From assembly GCF_022179765.1 (NCBI RefSeq), contig NZ_BPRE01000005.1:62001-126000 (forward strand): a stretch of DNA of 64,000 nucleotides, given 5' to 3'. This document shows, piece by piece, positions 10,497-18,822 of the stretch. The position numbers were made by a program, and so were the translations under genes. This DNA is from Methylorubrum suomiense. GTDB taxonomy: Bacteria > Pseudomonadota > Alphaproteobacteria > Rhizobiales > Beijerinckiaceae. The first letter of the stretch is position 1. Each line of letters opens with the position of its first letter. Under the pieces are notes generated by a model. That model saw nothing but the letters and a program-made list of their open reading frames with translations. It made no database searches and had not been told where the DNA came from.

Positions 10497-11091
10497 TCAG
10501 GTCGATGAGAATGCCGTTACGGCATCGCCGTGACGCCGATCACGGCAGATTCGGGCAACGGAGGCGGAAGCGGGTCGGCCGGACCTGGCGCGCGGTCGGG
10601 ACGATCTGGTGAAGCGCTGGCTCGAGCACCTTGGCTGCGGTGCTGTCCGCTCAAGGTCGAGTGACCGGAAGATGCGCGCGGCGAGCCCGTTCGGGCCGCC
10701 GACGAGGCTGACGATCCAGCCCGGCGTCGAGTCGAGCGCTTTCGCCACCGCCGCCGAGCCGCCGCCTGCCGGCGCGGGATCAGTACGGCCGGGCGGTTCC
10801 ACATCAGGATCGCATCAGCCGCATCCGCGCGATCACCAGCGCGCAGACGCCGCAGCACGGTCGCCCACAGCATCGGCCCGCGCGTCACCTCGACCCTCGC
10901 GGTGATGAACTTGCCCCCGTTCGAGAATTCCTTGCTGAGCTTGCGGAATGCCTCAGCCCACTGCACCACATCGAGATGGGGCAGCGGGGTCAGGCCGCGC
11001 CGCCATGAACGCCAAAAACTCTCGGTCGGATGCGTCGGCCGTCGCGCACGAGTGCATCCGACTCGTCGGCGACGGCCGGGAGGTCGGTCAT
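10497..11091 (-). pseudogene. Phage terminase large subunit (GpA-type) remnant
   Basis: The recognisable part is at about 10860-11091. A start at 11091 (MTDLPAVADESDAL) runs into a frameshift near a T5 run at about 11015, after which another frame continues SFWRSWRRGLTPLPHLDVV, then WAEAFRKLSKEFSNGG and a VEVTRGPML segment. This is the N-terminal layout of GpA-like terminases in alphaproteobacterial phages. The ATPase and nuclease parts are absent. 10497-10860 retains only scattered coherent patches (KALDSTPGWIVSLVGG, LEPALHQIVPTARQV in different frames). It is broken beyond function. The 285 bases from 11092 to 11376 hold nothing I recognise. Confidence 0.6.
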
Positions 11092-11376
11092 AGCGGAATC
11101 GGCAAGGAGAGGCGCGGAGAGGCGGCGCTGAAAACACAACGCCTCGCGGCCGTCTCCGGCCCGGGGCGCATGTCTGACTCTTACCGATCGTGAGCGGATT
11201 GACGGGGCGGTCGCCAATCGAAGCGGTCACTGGGTCTCGTTCAGCCTGAGCTCGGCTATCAAACTATGAGCTGCGTCGCGCGATATGCTGAATTTGACTC
11301 GCAGTAGCTCAGAGCGTTGCCTCCCAGACTATCCGGGCCCTCGATCAACCGGAACCTCGCTGCCGATTGCCGGGCC

Positions 11377-12930
11377 TTAGGCAGCCGCGCGAGCGAGGGC
11401 GGGCAGGTCTGCCCCAGCCTCGATCTCGGCCGGCGAGGGCAGACGTCCGAGGCCGAGCAAGTGCAGAAAGGCGGTGAAGGCTTCGTTGCGACCGACGCTG
11501 CAGGCGGCTGTAACCCTGTCACCCATGACGTAATAGGCGATGAAGTCGAGGGCGGCGGGATCCCCCTGCATGATGATACGGTCGAAACCTTTGGCGTAGC
11601 CGCCGTAATCGAGCCGCTTGTCGCCTTGGTTGCTCCAAAAAAATGGGGCGCCCGCGAACACGCCGTCCCGGCCGAGGATGGCATGAGCAACATGGGTACC
11701 GTGCTGCTGAGCGAGGCGCCAATGCTCTATCCGCGCGGTCTCGCCGCTCGCCTTCTCCGGAAAGGCGGCGATATCGCCTGCGATCCATACGCCCTCCGCG
11801 AGCCTCAGGTCGCTGCCGACCGTGATGCCGCCGCTCTCGTCGGGCTCGATGCCCACAAATAGTTGCGTTTCCGGCTGAGCACCGGCTCCGACGAGAACGA
11901 TGTCGGCCGGAAGGTGTCCTCCGTCCTCCGTCTCGACAGCTTCGACGCGTTCCGTACCGGCAAGCCGGGCAACGGAACCGGTCTCGAAAACGACGCCGTT
12001 GCCGATATGGTACTGCATCAGGGCTGAGCCCACTGCCTCGCCGAAGCGCTTGGCGAAGGGTACCTTCTCGCGTGCCAACACGGTGACGGGAAGCCCGCGC
12101 TTCTTTAGGAACGCGGCAGCTTCCATGCCTATGAAGCCGGCCCCCACGACGACGATCTTTTTGCCCTCGTCTGCCGCCTCGCTCACATGGATCGCGTCAT
12201 CGAGACTGCGAAGGGTGAACACCCCACCGAGGTGGTTGCCGGGAAAGTCCGGCATCACCGCACGGCTTCCGGTGGCGACGAGGATCGCATCGGCCTCCAA
12301 GGTCCGGTTGTCCTTCAGGGTGATGGTGCGTCGAGAAGGATCGATTTGGGTGACCTCCTCGATGACATGCTCGATTTGGTTGGACTGGACGAACCCGGCC
12401 TCGATCAGCACCTTTTCTGGCGAGGTCGGCTTGGCCAGGAACTGTTTGGACAGTTTGGTCCGGTCGTAGGGAGGGTGCGCCTCGCGGCCGACCATAGTGA
12501 TGCGGCTGCGATAGCCTTCGCGGCGGAGGGTCTTTACGCAAGCGACGGCCGCTGCGCCCGATCCGACAATAAGCACACTCTCCACGGATGTGTTCGCTGT
12601 CTTCGTCGCCGCGCGTTCCGGCGTGAGGGTCGCGATGGCCTCTGACCCCTCGATGCGAACAGGAAAGCGCTTCAGGGAATCGAGGGCGGGCGGCTCCTCC
12701 AGATTCCCGTCGTCCAGCGCGAAAGCAGCCTTGTGCCAGGGGCAGTAGAGGCGCTCACCGCAGATCTCGCCTTTGGCGAGGGGCGCTCCAAGATGCGGAC
12801 ATTTGGCTTGAAAGGCTCGCACGCCAGAGGCGTCGCGCACGAACAGCACCTTCTCATCCCCGGCGGCCCCCTCCTTCATACCTCCCATCGGGATCGCATC
12901 GAGGGCAAGGCGGATCTCGGTTCCGGGCAT
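11377..12930 (-). CDS. Rieske-FAD-dependent oxidoreductase (AIF/ferredoxin reductase type)
   Basis: A 517-residue fusion. Residues about 5-95 form a Rieske [2Fe-2S] domain with ligands Cys44/His46 in CPHLG and Cys63/His66 in CPWHK. The rest is a two-dinucleotide-fold flavoprotein: FAD motif VLIVGSGAAAVACV, NAD motif IVVVGAGFIGMEAAAFL, and a reductase C-terminal domain starting near the FWSNQGDKRLDYGG segment. The layout equals AIFM3/Nfrl-type proteins and dioxygenase reductases. It probably moves electrons from NAD(P)H, perhaps to an oxygenase, but no oxygenase is adjacent. ATG 12930 is chosen over GTG 12942 because AGGAG lies 11 bases from the ATG but abuts the GTG. Substrate unknown. Confidence 0.88.
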   Translation of the reverse strand: MPGTEIRLALDAIPMGGMKEGAAGDEKVLFVRDASGVRAFQAKCPHLGAPLAKGEICGERLYCPWHKAAFALDDGNLEEPPALDSLKRFPVRIEGSEAIATLTPERAATKTANTSVESVLIVGSGAAAVACVKTLRREGYRSRITMVGREAHPPYDRTKLSKQFLAKPTSPEKVLIEAGFVQSNQIEHVIEEVTQIDPSRRTITLKDNRTLEADAILVATGSRAVMPDFPGNHLGGVFTLRSLDDAIHVSEAADEGKKIVVVGAGFIGMEAAAFLKKRGLPVTVLAREKVPFAKRFGEAVGSALMQYHIGNGVVFETGSVARLAGTERVEAVETEDGGHLPADIVLVGAGAQPETQLFVGIEPDESGGITVGSDLRLAEGVWIAGDIAAFPEKASGETARIEHWRLAQQHGTHVAHAILGRDGVFAGAPFFWSNQGDKRLDYGGYAKGFDRIIMQGDPAALDFIAYYVMGDRVTAACSVGRNEAFTAFLHLLGLGRLPSPAEIEAGADLPALARAAA

Positions 12931-13515
12931 GGCGGGCGTCACTCCTGGCGAGCGCCATCGCGCCCGGCTATCAAGTCGCCCAACCCATTCAGGTTGCCTG
13001 TTCCGCAGCGCGGAGCATGGAGAAACGTGGATCCTCCAGATCCACTCAAGCCACCTCCGTCGCCGAGCGTTGCTACCAGTTCTGACCCTTCACTCGGCCA
13101 TCGCCGTTGCTGGATGCGGCCGCGGAAGACGTGAGAACCGACCCATCCAAGCCTTCGGCATCAGTCGCATCAAATTGCGCTTGGGTTCGTAGGCTGGCCT
13201 GTCCGATGAATGAAATGCGGTTGAGATACTGAAGCTACCGGCAGCTCGAAAAGCGCGGTTTTCGCGCACCCGCCCATTTGGTCCCGAGGGCCGTACAGGT
13301 GGCGGACTCGCGGTAGTCTTGACCCCTGTTTCCAGCAAGAAATCAGTTCGCCTTAGCTGGCTACGATGCGCCATTAGCGGACATTTTGTCTAATCCTGCA
13401 AGGGTCCGATCAGTCGAAAACTGCAGGTACGCCGCAATCCCGTCGCGAGAATTATTGATGAAATATGGGAGCCGGCGTCGTAAGCGATCCTAGGTCGTTC
13501 GGTGAGGCGGCGAAA
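12931..13515. other. Degenerate intergenic region
   Basis: 585 bases with no supportable gene. Around 13236-13260 is a CGAAAA-GCGCGG-TTTTCG inverted repeat; a similar, less perfect one occurs near 17546. The segment 13330-13400 contains GTCCGC-type motifs seen in decayed intergenic DNA. A 94-codon minus frame at 13090-13374 is poor in composition and was not called. Confidence 0.35.
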
Positions 13516-13932
13516 TCAAGCTTCTACAGCGCCAATCTGTCGGAGCATGCCAAGATTGTCCATGAGCGCCCAGTGCTCGACCAGCTGCCCGTTGGCGACG
13601 CGGAAGTAGTCCATCACGGCGATATCGACCCCGTTGCCCGTGGCCGGAGTTCCCTCGAACTCGCCCGTATGCCGCCCGGTGAAGCGCAATCGCGCCAGCA
13701 CTCGGTCACCCTCCGCGATGACCTCTGCAATGTGCATCTCGATGTCCGAGAAAGCGCCGTGCAGCACCTCGCCGAGCCGGGCGACACCGTCCGGGCCCCG
13801 GACCTCGAAGTCGAGGCCAGGGTCGTGGCGTACGAAGTCCGAGGCGATGAAGCGCTGCCACCACGCCGCGTCCCGGTCCCGGAACGCCGTGAAGTAGGCG
13901 CGGACCAAGTCCTTGTTCGCTTCCGTCGACAT
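13516..13932 (-). CDS. SnoaL-like / ester cyclase family protein
   Basis: A 138-residue NTF2-fold protein. It has the family pattern: helical start with VRAYFTAFRDRDAAWWQRF, then DFVRHDPGLDFEVRGPDGV, VIAEGDRVLARLRFTGRHTGEFEG, and MDYFRVANGQLVEHWALMDN. Such proteins range from polyketide cyclases to uncharacterised small-molecule isomerases/hydrolases; no polyketide genes are nearby, so function is open. ATG 13932 is preferred to GTG 13944. It lies 12 bases after the secreted protein gene on the same strand, in what looks like a three-gene run starting with the catalase-like gene. Confidence 0.8.
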   Translation of the reverse strand: MSTEANKDLVRAYFTAFRDRDAAWWQRFIASDFVRHDPGLDFEVRGPDGVARLGEVLHGAFSDIEMHIAEVIAEGDRVLARLRFTGRHTGEFEGTPATGNGVDIAVMDYFRVANGQLVEHWALMDNLGMLRQIGAVEA

Positions 13933-13944
13933 GGATCCGATCAC

Positions 13945-14241
13945 TCAGCGCGGCTCGACCTTGATGCATGTGAAGGCGACGGGCAGTGGCTTCCCGCCCT
14001 CCGTCTTCCTCGTGAAGGATGCCGCGTTCGCGGTCGTCGAGGCGATGGCGTGCTCGGCGTCTGGACTGTCGACCGGCAGCACGTAGTCCTGACCGCCCTC
14101 GATGCCCTTCGTGGGGTCGAAAACCCGGATGGTGACGCTGAACGGCTTCAACGGCGTCTTCGCCGGTTCCTCCGCCCAAACGGTGCCCATGCAAGTCGTG
14201 GTGAGGGCCGCCACCGCGGCGAACGTTCCGAGGCTTCGCAT
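13945..14241 (-). CDS. Small secreted/periplasmic hypothetical protein
   Basis: 98 residues starting MRSLGTFAAVAALTTTCMGTVWAEE, a clear Sec signal peptide with cleavage after WA. The mature part (about 75 residues) is mixed polar with SVTIRVFDPTKGIEGGQDYVLPVD and a conserved-looking ending VAFTCIKVEPR. I do not recognise the family. It sits 11 bases downstream of the catalase-like gene and upstream of the SnoaL-like gene, so co-expression under the stress promoter at 15356-15380 is likely. A role in the envelope during oxidative stress is a guess from context only. Confidence 0.7.
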   Translation of the reverse strand: MRSLGTFAAVAALTTTCMGTVWAEEPAKTPLKPFSVTIRVFDPTKGIEGGQDYVLPVDSPDAEHAIASTTANAASFTRKTEGGKPLPVAFTCIKVEPR

Positions 14242-14252
14242 CACCGTCTTTC

Positions 14253-15326
14253 TCAGTGGCCAGCCGGCTCGTGAATCGGGCAGCCGTTGAAGCGCTGCCG
14301 GAACTCGGCCGAGTGGCGGTAGGGCGCGTTGCGGGCGCGGTTGATGTTGCCGAGCGGCCGGTGCGCAGCGAGCCCGGTCCAGACCGCGAAGCGCATGCGC
14401 TCGTTCACGGCATCGACGCGCTCGGCGTTCCAGCTGTCCTGCGGCCGCACCGTGATGATGGCCACGCGCTGGAACGGCGCCTCCTCCTCGTCCCACTGCA
14501 CCGTGGGGTCCTCGACCGGCTGTCGTTCGAGGTCGCGGCAGAGCTGCACCCGGAACTCCCAGACCCCCTCGATGCCGGCCATCTCGGACCGGACGGTCTC
14601 TCGGATCGCGTCCGGGCGTCCAGAGGCGTCGATCTCGGTCCCGGTCAGCGCCTTGAGCGCCGGAGCGACGGGAGCGACCGAGAACTTGGCGATGTGATCG
14701 CCGTACCGGAACGGGGTGACGCTGTAATAGGTCTCGCCGAGCGGGTCGACATTCGGCGCGCCGCCGAGCGAGCCCAGCGTCGGGCTCTCGATACCGATCG
14801 CGGTCAGCGCCTTGTTGACTCCGCGCAGCACGGTGGAAGCGGCGACCTTGACACCCTCGATCCGGTCGGTGGTCTTGGCCAGGAGCTTCAAGCTGCCCAG
14901 GAACTTCTCGGTGTTCGGCGCCTGGAAGACCTGGCCGTTGACCATGACGAAGTCCTGGGTCGTCCCTTCCGCGTCCGGCAAGCGCTCTCCAGCGACGTCC
15001 AAGACCTTCAGGGCAAGGCCGCGGGGCAGTGAGACCGCGTCCGGCAGGATGTCGCCGGCATTGGTCGACATCCGCATGTAGACCTTGTGCTCGCCCGGCG
15101 TCGCGAACAGCCCTTGTGCGAGCTCAGGCGGCAACCCTGCGTCGATCGTCAGCGTGCCCTCCAGGATGCCATGCGACTTGGCATGGACCGAGCGAACCGC
15201 ATGGCCGGAGTCGTTCGCGACCGTCTCCAGGATGGTGTCGAATGTCTCGTTGAGCTGCTCGATGGTCCGGGCCTCGTCGGGCCTCACTACCTCGACGTCG
15301 GGGCTGTAACGGACAGGTGCTTGCAA
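14253..15326 (-). CDS. Catalase-family haem protein (SrpA-like), copy A
   Basis: A 357-residue short catalase-fold protein. The distal haem motif RSVHAKSHG puts a histidine at about residue 48, and the proximal RxRNAPY motif puts the tyrosine ligand at about 336. PELAQGLFATPGEHKVYMRMS and TTQDFVMVNG match the catalase barrel. It is much shorter than canonical catalases (about 480-700), like SrpA or catalase-related peroxidases. The start is TTG at 15326, supported by GAGGG nine bases upstream and by similarity to copy B from there on; the longer open frame upstream has no family match. An exact general-stress promoter lies 30 bases upstream. Peroxidase rather than catalase activity is possible. 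Confidence 0.85.
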   Translation of the reverse strand: MQAPVRYSPDVEVVRPDEARTIEQLNETFDTILETVANDSGHAVRSVHAKSHGILEGTLTIDAGLPPELAQGLFATPGEHKVYMRMSTNAGDILPDAVSLPRGLALKVLDVAGERLPDAEGTTQDFVMVNGQVFQAPNTEKFLGSLKLLAKTTDRIEGVKVAASTVLRGVNKALTAIGIESPTLGSLGGAPNVDPLGETYYSVTPFRYGDHIAKFSVAPVAPALKALTGTEIDASGRPDAIRETVRSEMAGIEGVWEFRVQLCRDLERQPVEDPTVQWDEEEAPFQRVAIITVRPQDSWNAERVDAVNERMRFAVWTGLAAHRPLGNINRARNAPYRHSAEFRQRFNGCPIHEPAGH

Positions 15327-15355
15327 GGTCTCGTCCCTCGTTCGTCTCGGGACAG

Positions 15356-15380
15356 AACGGGGCGGAAAGGCCGACGTTCC
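15356..15380 (-). promoter_or_regulatory. EcfG (general stress) promoter for catalase-like copy A
   Basis: On the minus strand GGAAC at 15380-15376, exactly 16 bases, then CGTT at 15359-15356: a perfect match to the alphaproteobacterial EcfG consensus (GGAAC-N16/17-CGTT). Transcription would start near 15349, about 23 bases before the TTG start. Confidence 0.75.
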
Positions 15381-15549
15381 GGATTGCGCCCCACTCAATC
15401 GCTCGTGAACGATCTTGGGAACGTCGCTGCGCCGGGATGCTTGTTCCGGGGTGACCCAACCTGGGCTTGCGGGCACGCGGGCTTCCGGCAGGGCGGGAAT
15501 GGAAAGCGTTCGGCTGTTCCAATGGCCGCGGCGCACGAGAAAGATCGGC

Positions 15550-16632
15550 ATGACCTACCTTCGCTACGCCCCCGACATCGAGCGGCCCGCCCCCAACGAG
15601 CAGGAGACCATCGACGGCATCATCCAGGGCATGACCCAACAGTCGCGGACGGTGGAGAAGCGTGAACATCATGCGGTCCGCGCCAGCCACGCCAAGAGTT
15701 CCGCCTGCGTCACGGGCGAGATGACGGTGGCCGCGGGCCTGCCGCCCGAACTGGCTCAGGGCCTGTTCGCCACGCCGGGGACGTACCCGGTCGCGGTACG
15801 CTTCGCCCAGGGTCCGGGCGAAACCCTGGGCGACCGGGTCTCGACCCATCGCGGCATGTCCATCAAGGTCTTCGGCGTGAGCGGCGAGAAGCTGCCCGGC
15901 CACGCGGTCGATACCCAGGACTTCGTGCTGGCCACCGGCACCACCTTCCCATCCGGTACCGCAGCCGGCTTCCTGCGCGACGGCACGGTCATCGGTCAGT
16001 CGACGGGCCTGCCGGAAGGGGTGAAGAGCGCCGTCTCCTCGACCGCGCGCAACCTCAACAGGGCGCTGCACGCCTTCGGCACGGAGAGCGCGATGGCCGA
16101 TTTCTTCGGCCACCCGTTCAGTCACCCGCTGGCCGATAGCTACTTCAGCCAGGCGCCCGTCCGCTACGGCGACTACGTCGCCAAGCTCGGGGCTGTACCG
16201 TCCGCCGACGCCCAGCGTGCGCTGTCCGAGTGGCGGCTCGACCCGCACCAGGACGAGGACGGCTTCCGGCACGCCACAATCGCCTTCTTCCGCGAGAATG
16301 ACGTCGTGTTCGAGCTGAAGGCGCAGCTCTGGGCGGACGCCGAGAAGCAGCCCATCGAGGATTCCTCGGTCGATTGGCCGGTCTCGGTCAGCCCCTACCG
16401 TACGATCGCCACGCTCCGCCTGCCGCGCCAAGACGCCTATGGGTCGGACCGGGTTCGCTACTTCGACGAGGTGATGACCTTCCGCCCGGCACACAGCCTC
16501 GCGGCGCACCGGCCGCTGGGCTCGATCATGCGGGCCCGTCTGCAGGTCTACCAGGCGCTCAGCGACTTCCGGCACAGGGAGAACGGTGTGAGTGCAGAGG
16601 ACACCGCTTCGCCAGAAAGCATTCCGGCCTGA
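15550..16632 (+). CDS. Catalase-family haem protein (SrpA-like), copy B
   Basis: A 360-residue paralogue of copy A, divergently transcribed from it across 223 bases. RASHAKSSA places the distal histidine at about residue 47; SIMRARLQVY places the proximal tyrosine at about 334; LPPELAQGLFATPGTYPVAVRF is nearly the same block as in copy A. ATG 15550 starts MTYLRYAPDIE, which aligns with copy A's QAPVRYSPDVE. Upstream on the plus strand GGAAC at 15418 is followed by GCTT at the right distance, only a half match to the stress consensus. Sequence divergence between A and B suggests an old duplication rather than a recent one. Confidence 0.85.
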   Translation: MTYLRYAPDIERPAPNEQETIDGIIQGMTQQSRTVEKREHHAVRASHAKSSACVTGEMTVAAGLPPELAQGLFATPGTYPVAVRFAQGPGETLGDRVSTHRGMSIKVFGVSGEKLPGHAVDTQDFVLATGTTFPSGTAAGFLRDGTVIGQSTGLPEGVKSAVSSTARNLNRALHAFGTESAMADFFGHPFSHPLADSYFSQAPVRYGDYVAKLGAVPSADAQRALSEWRLDPHQDEDGFRHATIAFFRENDVVFELKAQLWADAEKQPIEDSSVDWPVSVSPYRTIATLRLPRQDAYGSDRVRYFDEVMTFRPAHSLAAHRPLGSIMRARLQVYQALSDFRHRENGVSAEDTASPESIPA

Positions 16633-16700
16633 GGAGCGACCATGCCCCGAAGCTCACGCGTCCAGGGGGCATGTATCTCGTAGCTGTTTGAGAGGCCGTG

Positions 16701-16727
16701 GCCGTCGTCTCATCTGGGGACGACGGC
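16701..16727. terminator. Perfect 9-bp inverted repeat, possible terminator
   Basis: GCCGTCGTC and GACGACGGC flank a nine-base loop, 70 bases after copy B. No U-tract follows, so termination is uncertain. Confidence 0.4.
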
Positions 16728-16826
16728 ACCTTCGGCACCCCTCCTATCGACTAAACGACCTCGTCTCGTTGATCGGCGCGCGCGAGACCCGAACAGCAGC
16801 AACCGTTCGCTGACCGATCTTGTCGG

Positions 16827-17351
16827 TTAGGCTCCCGTATCCTGTGTCGCAGGCGCCCGGGCCGGCAGCACCCAGTTCGGGCGAACGAAGTGGCACGTGT
16901 AGCCGTCTGGCCGACGCTCCAGGTAGTCTTGGTGCTCCGGCTCGGCCTCCCAGAAGGGTCCTACGCGTGCCACCTCGGTAACCACCTCTCCCGGCCATAG
17001 ACCGGATGCGTTGACATCGGCGATGGTAGCTTCGGCGACCTGACGTTGATCGTCGTCGACGTAGAAGATAGCCGAGCGGTAGCTGAGGCCCCGGTCGTTA
17101 CCCTGCCGGTTCGGGGTGGTCGGGTCGTGGATCTGGAAGAAAAACTCCAAGACGCGTCGGTAACTCGTCCGGGCCGGATCGAAGACGATCTCGATGCCTT
17201 CGGCATGCGTCCCATGGTTTCTGTAAGTGGCATCCGGCACGTCGCCACCCGTGTAGCCGACGCGGGTCGCCAGCACGCCGTCCTGACGACGGATCAGGTC
17301 CTGCATGCCCCAGAAGCAGCCGCCTGCCAGCACCGCTCTCTCGCTACCCAT
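16827..17351 (-). CDS. msrA: Peptide-methionine (S)-S-oxide reductase
   Basis: Repairs oxidised methionine using thioredoxin. The 174-residue protein has the catalytic GCFWG motif (Cys12), then [29 protein letters not shown] and [18 protein letters not shown], all standard MsrA. The family's C-terminal recycling cysteines are not seen in the usual arrangement; one Cys is in [13 protein letters not shown] 17351 has GGAG eight bases upstream, whereas the open frame before it is low-complexity. It converges with catalase copy B and lies near a SigF/NrsF pair; in Caulobacter, SigF controls an msrA gene. Confidence 0.93.
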   Translation of the reverse strand: MGSERAVLAGGCFWGMQDLIRRQDGVLATRVGYTGGDVPDATYRNHGTHAEGIEIVFDPARTSYRRVLEFFFQIHDPTTPNRQGNDRGLSYRSAIFYVDDDQRQVAEATIADVNASGLWPGEVVTEVARVGPFWEAEPEHQDYLERRPDGYTCHFVRPNWVLPARAPATQDTGA

Positions 17352-17995
17352 AATGCTTCTCCGTAAGCCGCTCGAACTCCCCCACAGATGGGGTCCTGGA
17401 CCTCGCTTCGCCCTGCGACCCCGTATCCCTTCTCGATGCGGGATCACGGATCAGTGCCCCCGGTCTCCAAAGCCGGCTTAGGATCATGAGCCGCCTTGGC
17501 AGCAAACAAGACTCCAGCGCAAACTTCGACACTATCGAGCGCCCGAAAAGGGCGATTTTCACGCGCCACTATCATCTGCGTTCTGCGGTACCGGGCGCTG
17601 GATATATGGTGGTTTTGACAAGACGGCTCAACCTGAGATCTTCTCACTTCTGGGACACGGCACCGCACGTCAAGCCAAACTCAACTAGTTATGCGCCAAA
17701 CCGCCGCTTTCGACGCGTCACAAACGGTGGTTTCAAGTGGGCTACTATCTTGCCCGTGACCGCTGCATCGTTCGTCCAGCGGATCACCTTGGCGATCCCA
17801 ATTCGGCCCTGGAATTCCGCTGTCCAACTCGACAGTCCGACGTCCATAGAGCTCGCCGCCAACGTTCAGCGCCCGTCGAAATCCTCGGCGATCGTGATGG
17901 CGCGTAAAGCATCGCCCTTGCAGGTGAAAGCGGCTGATGAACCGGGCGGCATCGGCTTCTGACGGGATCAGCGCGATCGCCTTGTCGGGGCCCGG
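17352..17995. other. Degenerate intergenic region upstream of msrA
   Basis: 644 bases without a supportable gene. It contains a hairpin-like CGAAAA...TTTTC element near 17546-17563, related to one near 13240. On the minus strand at about 17880-17990 a short coherent patch (DKAIALIPSEADAARFISRF) without a start may be the stub of a lost gene. Confidence 0.35.
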
Positions 17996-18766
17996 TCAAC
18001 TTCCCCGCGCGGCCAGCTCGATGAGAGCGGCGACCTCGGGCGCATGCGAGATCAGCGAGAGGTGGCTCGCACCGAGCGAGACGACGTGGGCGTCCATGCG
18101 TTTGGCCAGGAAACGCTGCAGATCGCGATCGATCGTGCGGTCGTCGTCCGACACCGCGTAGTAGGTCGGCTTCATGTGCCAAGCGGCCTTCGTCGTTCTC
18201 GCCTGGGTCAGAGCTTTGCGAAAGGGCTGCTGCGCCGCGCACAGGATCCGCGCGCGGGCGGGCGCGATGTCGCCGGCGAAGTCGCGCAGGAAGGCCTCCT
18301 CGCTCAGGCGTCCCTCGTCGCCATCGAAGAGGATACCGGCGGTGGCAGGTGCGACCGCGAACTTCTTCCCCAGCGCGGCGAAATCCTCGCCGGCATCCGG
18401 CGCCCGCGCGGCGATGTAGACGAGAGCGGAGACGTTCTCGGCGTCCCCGACCTCGGAGATGATCGTGCCCGCGAAGGAGTGGCCCGCCAGCACGGTCGGC
18501 CCCTCGGTCCGCGCGAGCACGCGCCGGACCGAATCGGCGGCCTCTTCGAGCGTCGTCAGCGGGTTCTGCACGGCCGTGACGGTCAGGCCCGACATCTGGA
18601 GGCGACCGATCACGTCGGACCAGCACGAGCCGTCCGCGAAGAGGCCGTGCACGAGTACGACGTTGCGGGCGGGAACCGCTTTGCTCCTCGTTTCGGCCCG
18701 GGCCGGCAGCGAGAGAGTTCCTGCAGCCGCGATCGAGCCGGCCAATATCGTTCTACGGTTCATCAT
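17996..18766 (-). CDS. Alpha/beta hydrolase with Tat-like signal
   Basis: 256 residues. It begins MMNRRTILAGSIAAAGTLSLPARA, a twin-arginine-like signal with an AxA cleavage site, so export to the periplasm is expected. The mature protein has the oxyanion segment VVLVHGLFADGSCW, nucleophile elbow GHSFAG (Ser at about residue 98) and a C-terminal catalytic His in GASHLSLISH. It resembles the EstC/pyrethroid-hydrolase-like group of small esterases. ATG 18766 has GGAG six bases upstream. It follows the DUF308 and NrsF/SigF genes on the same strand with a 56-base gap, so it may belong to that transcript. Substrate unknown. Confidence 0.88.
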   Translation of the reverse strand: MMNRRTILAGSIAAAGTLSLPARAETRSKAVPARNVVLVHGLFADGSCWSDVIGRLQMSGLTVTAVQNPLTTLEEAADSVRRVLARTEGPTVLAGHSFAGTIISEVGDAENVSALVYIAARAPDAGEDFAALGKKFAVAPATAGILFDGDEGRLSEEAFLRDFAGDIAPARARILCAAQQPFRKALTQARTTKAAWHMKPTYYAVSDDDRTIDRDLQRFLAKRMDAHVVSLGASHLSLISHAPEVAALIELAARGS

Positions 18767-18822
18767 CGCTCACTCCGAAGTTCTGCTGCCGTCGTTCGAG
18801 GCAGCGTGAGAAGGAGGCACGT

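Noticed and set aside
13090-13374. 94-codon minus-strand frame in the gap after the Rieske gene
   Set aside because: Contains a hairpin element and low-quality sequence; reads like decayed intergenic DNA.
17486-17962. 158-codon plus-strand frame between msrA and the hydrolase
   Set aside because: No recognisable domain and no supporting ribosome site; overlaps a minus-strand coherent patch.
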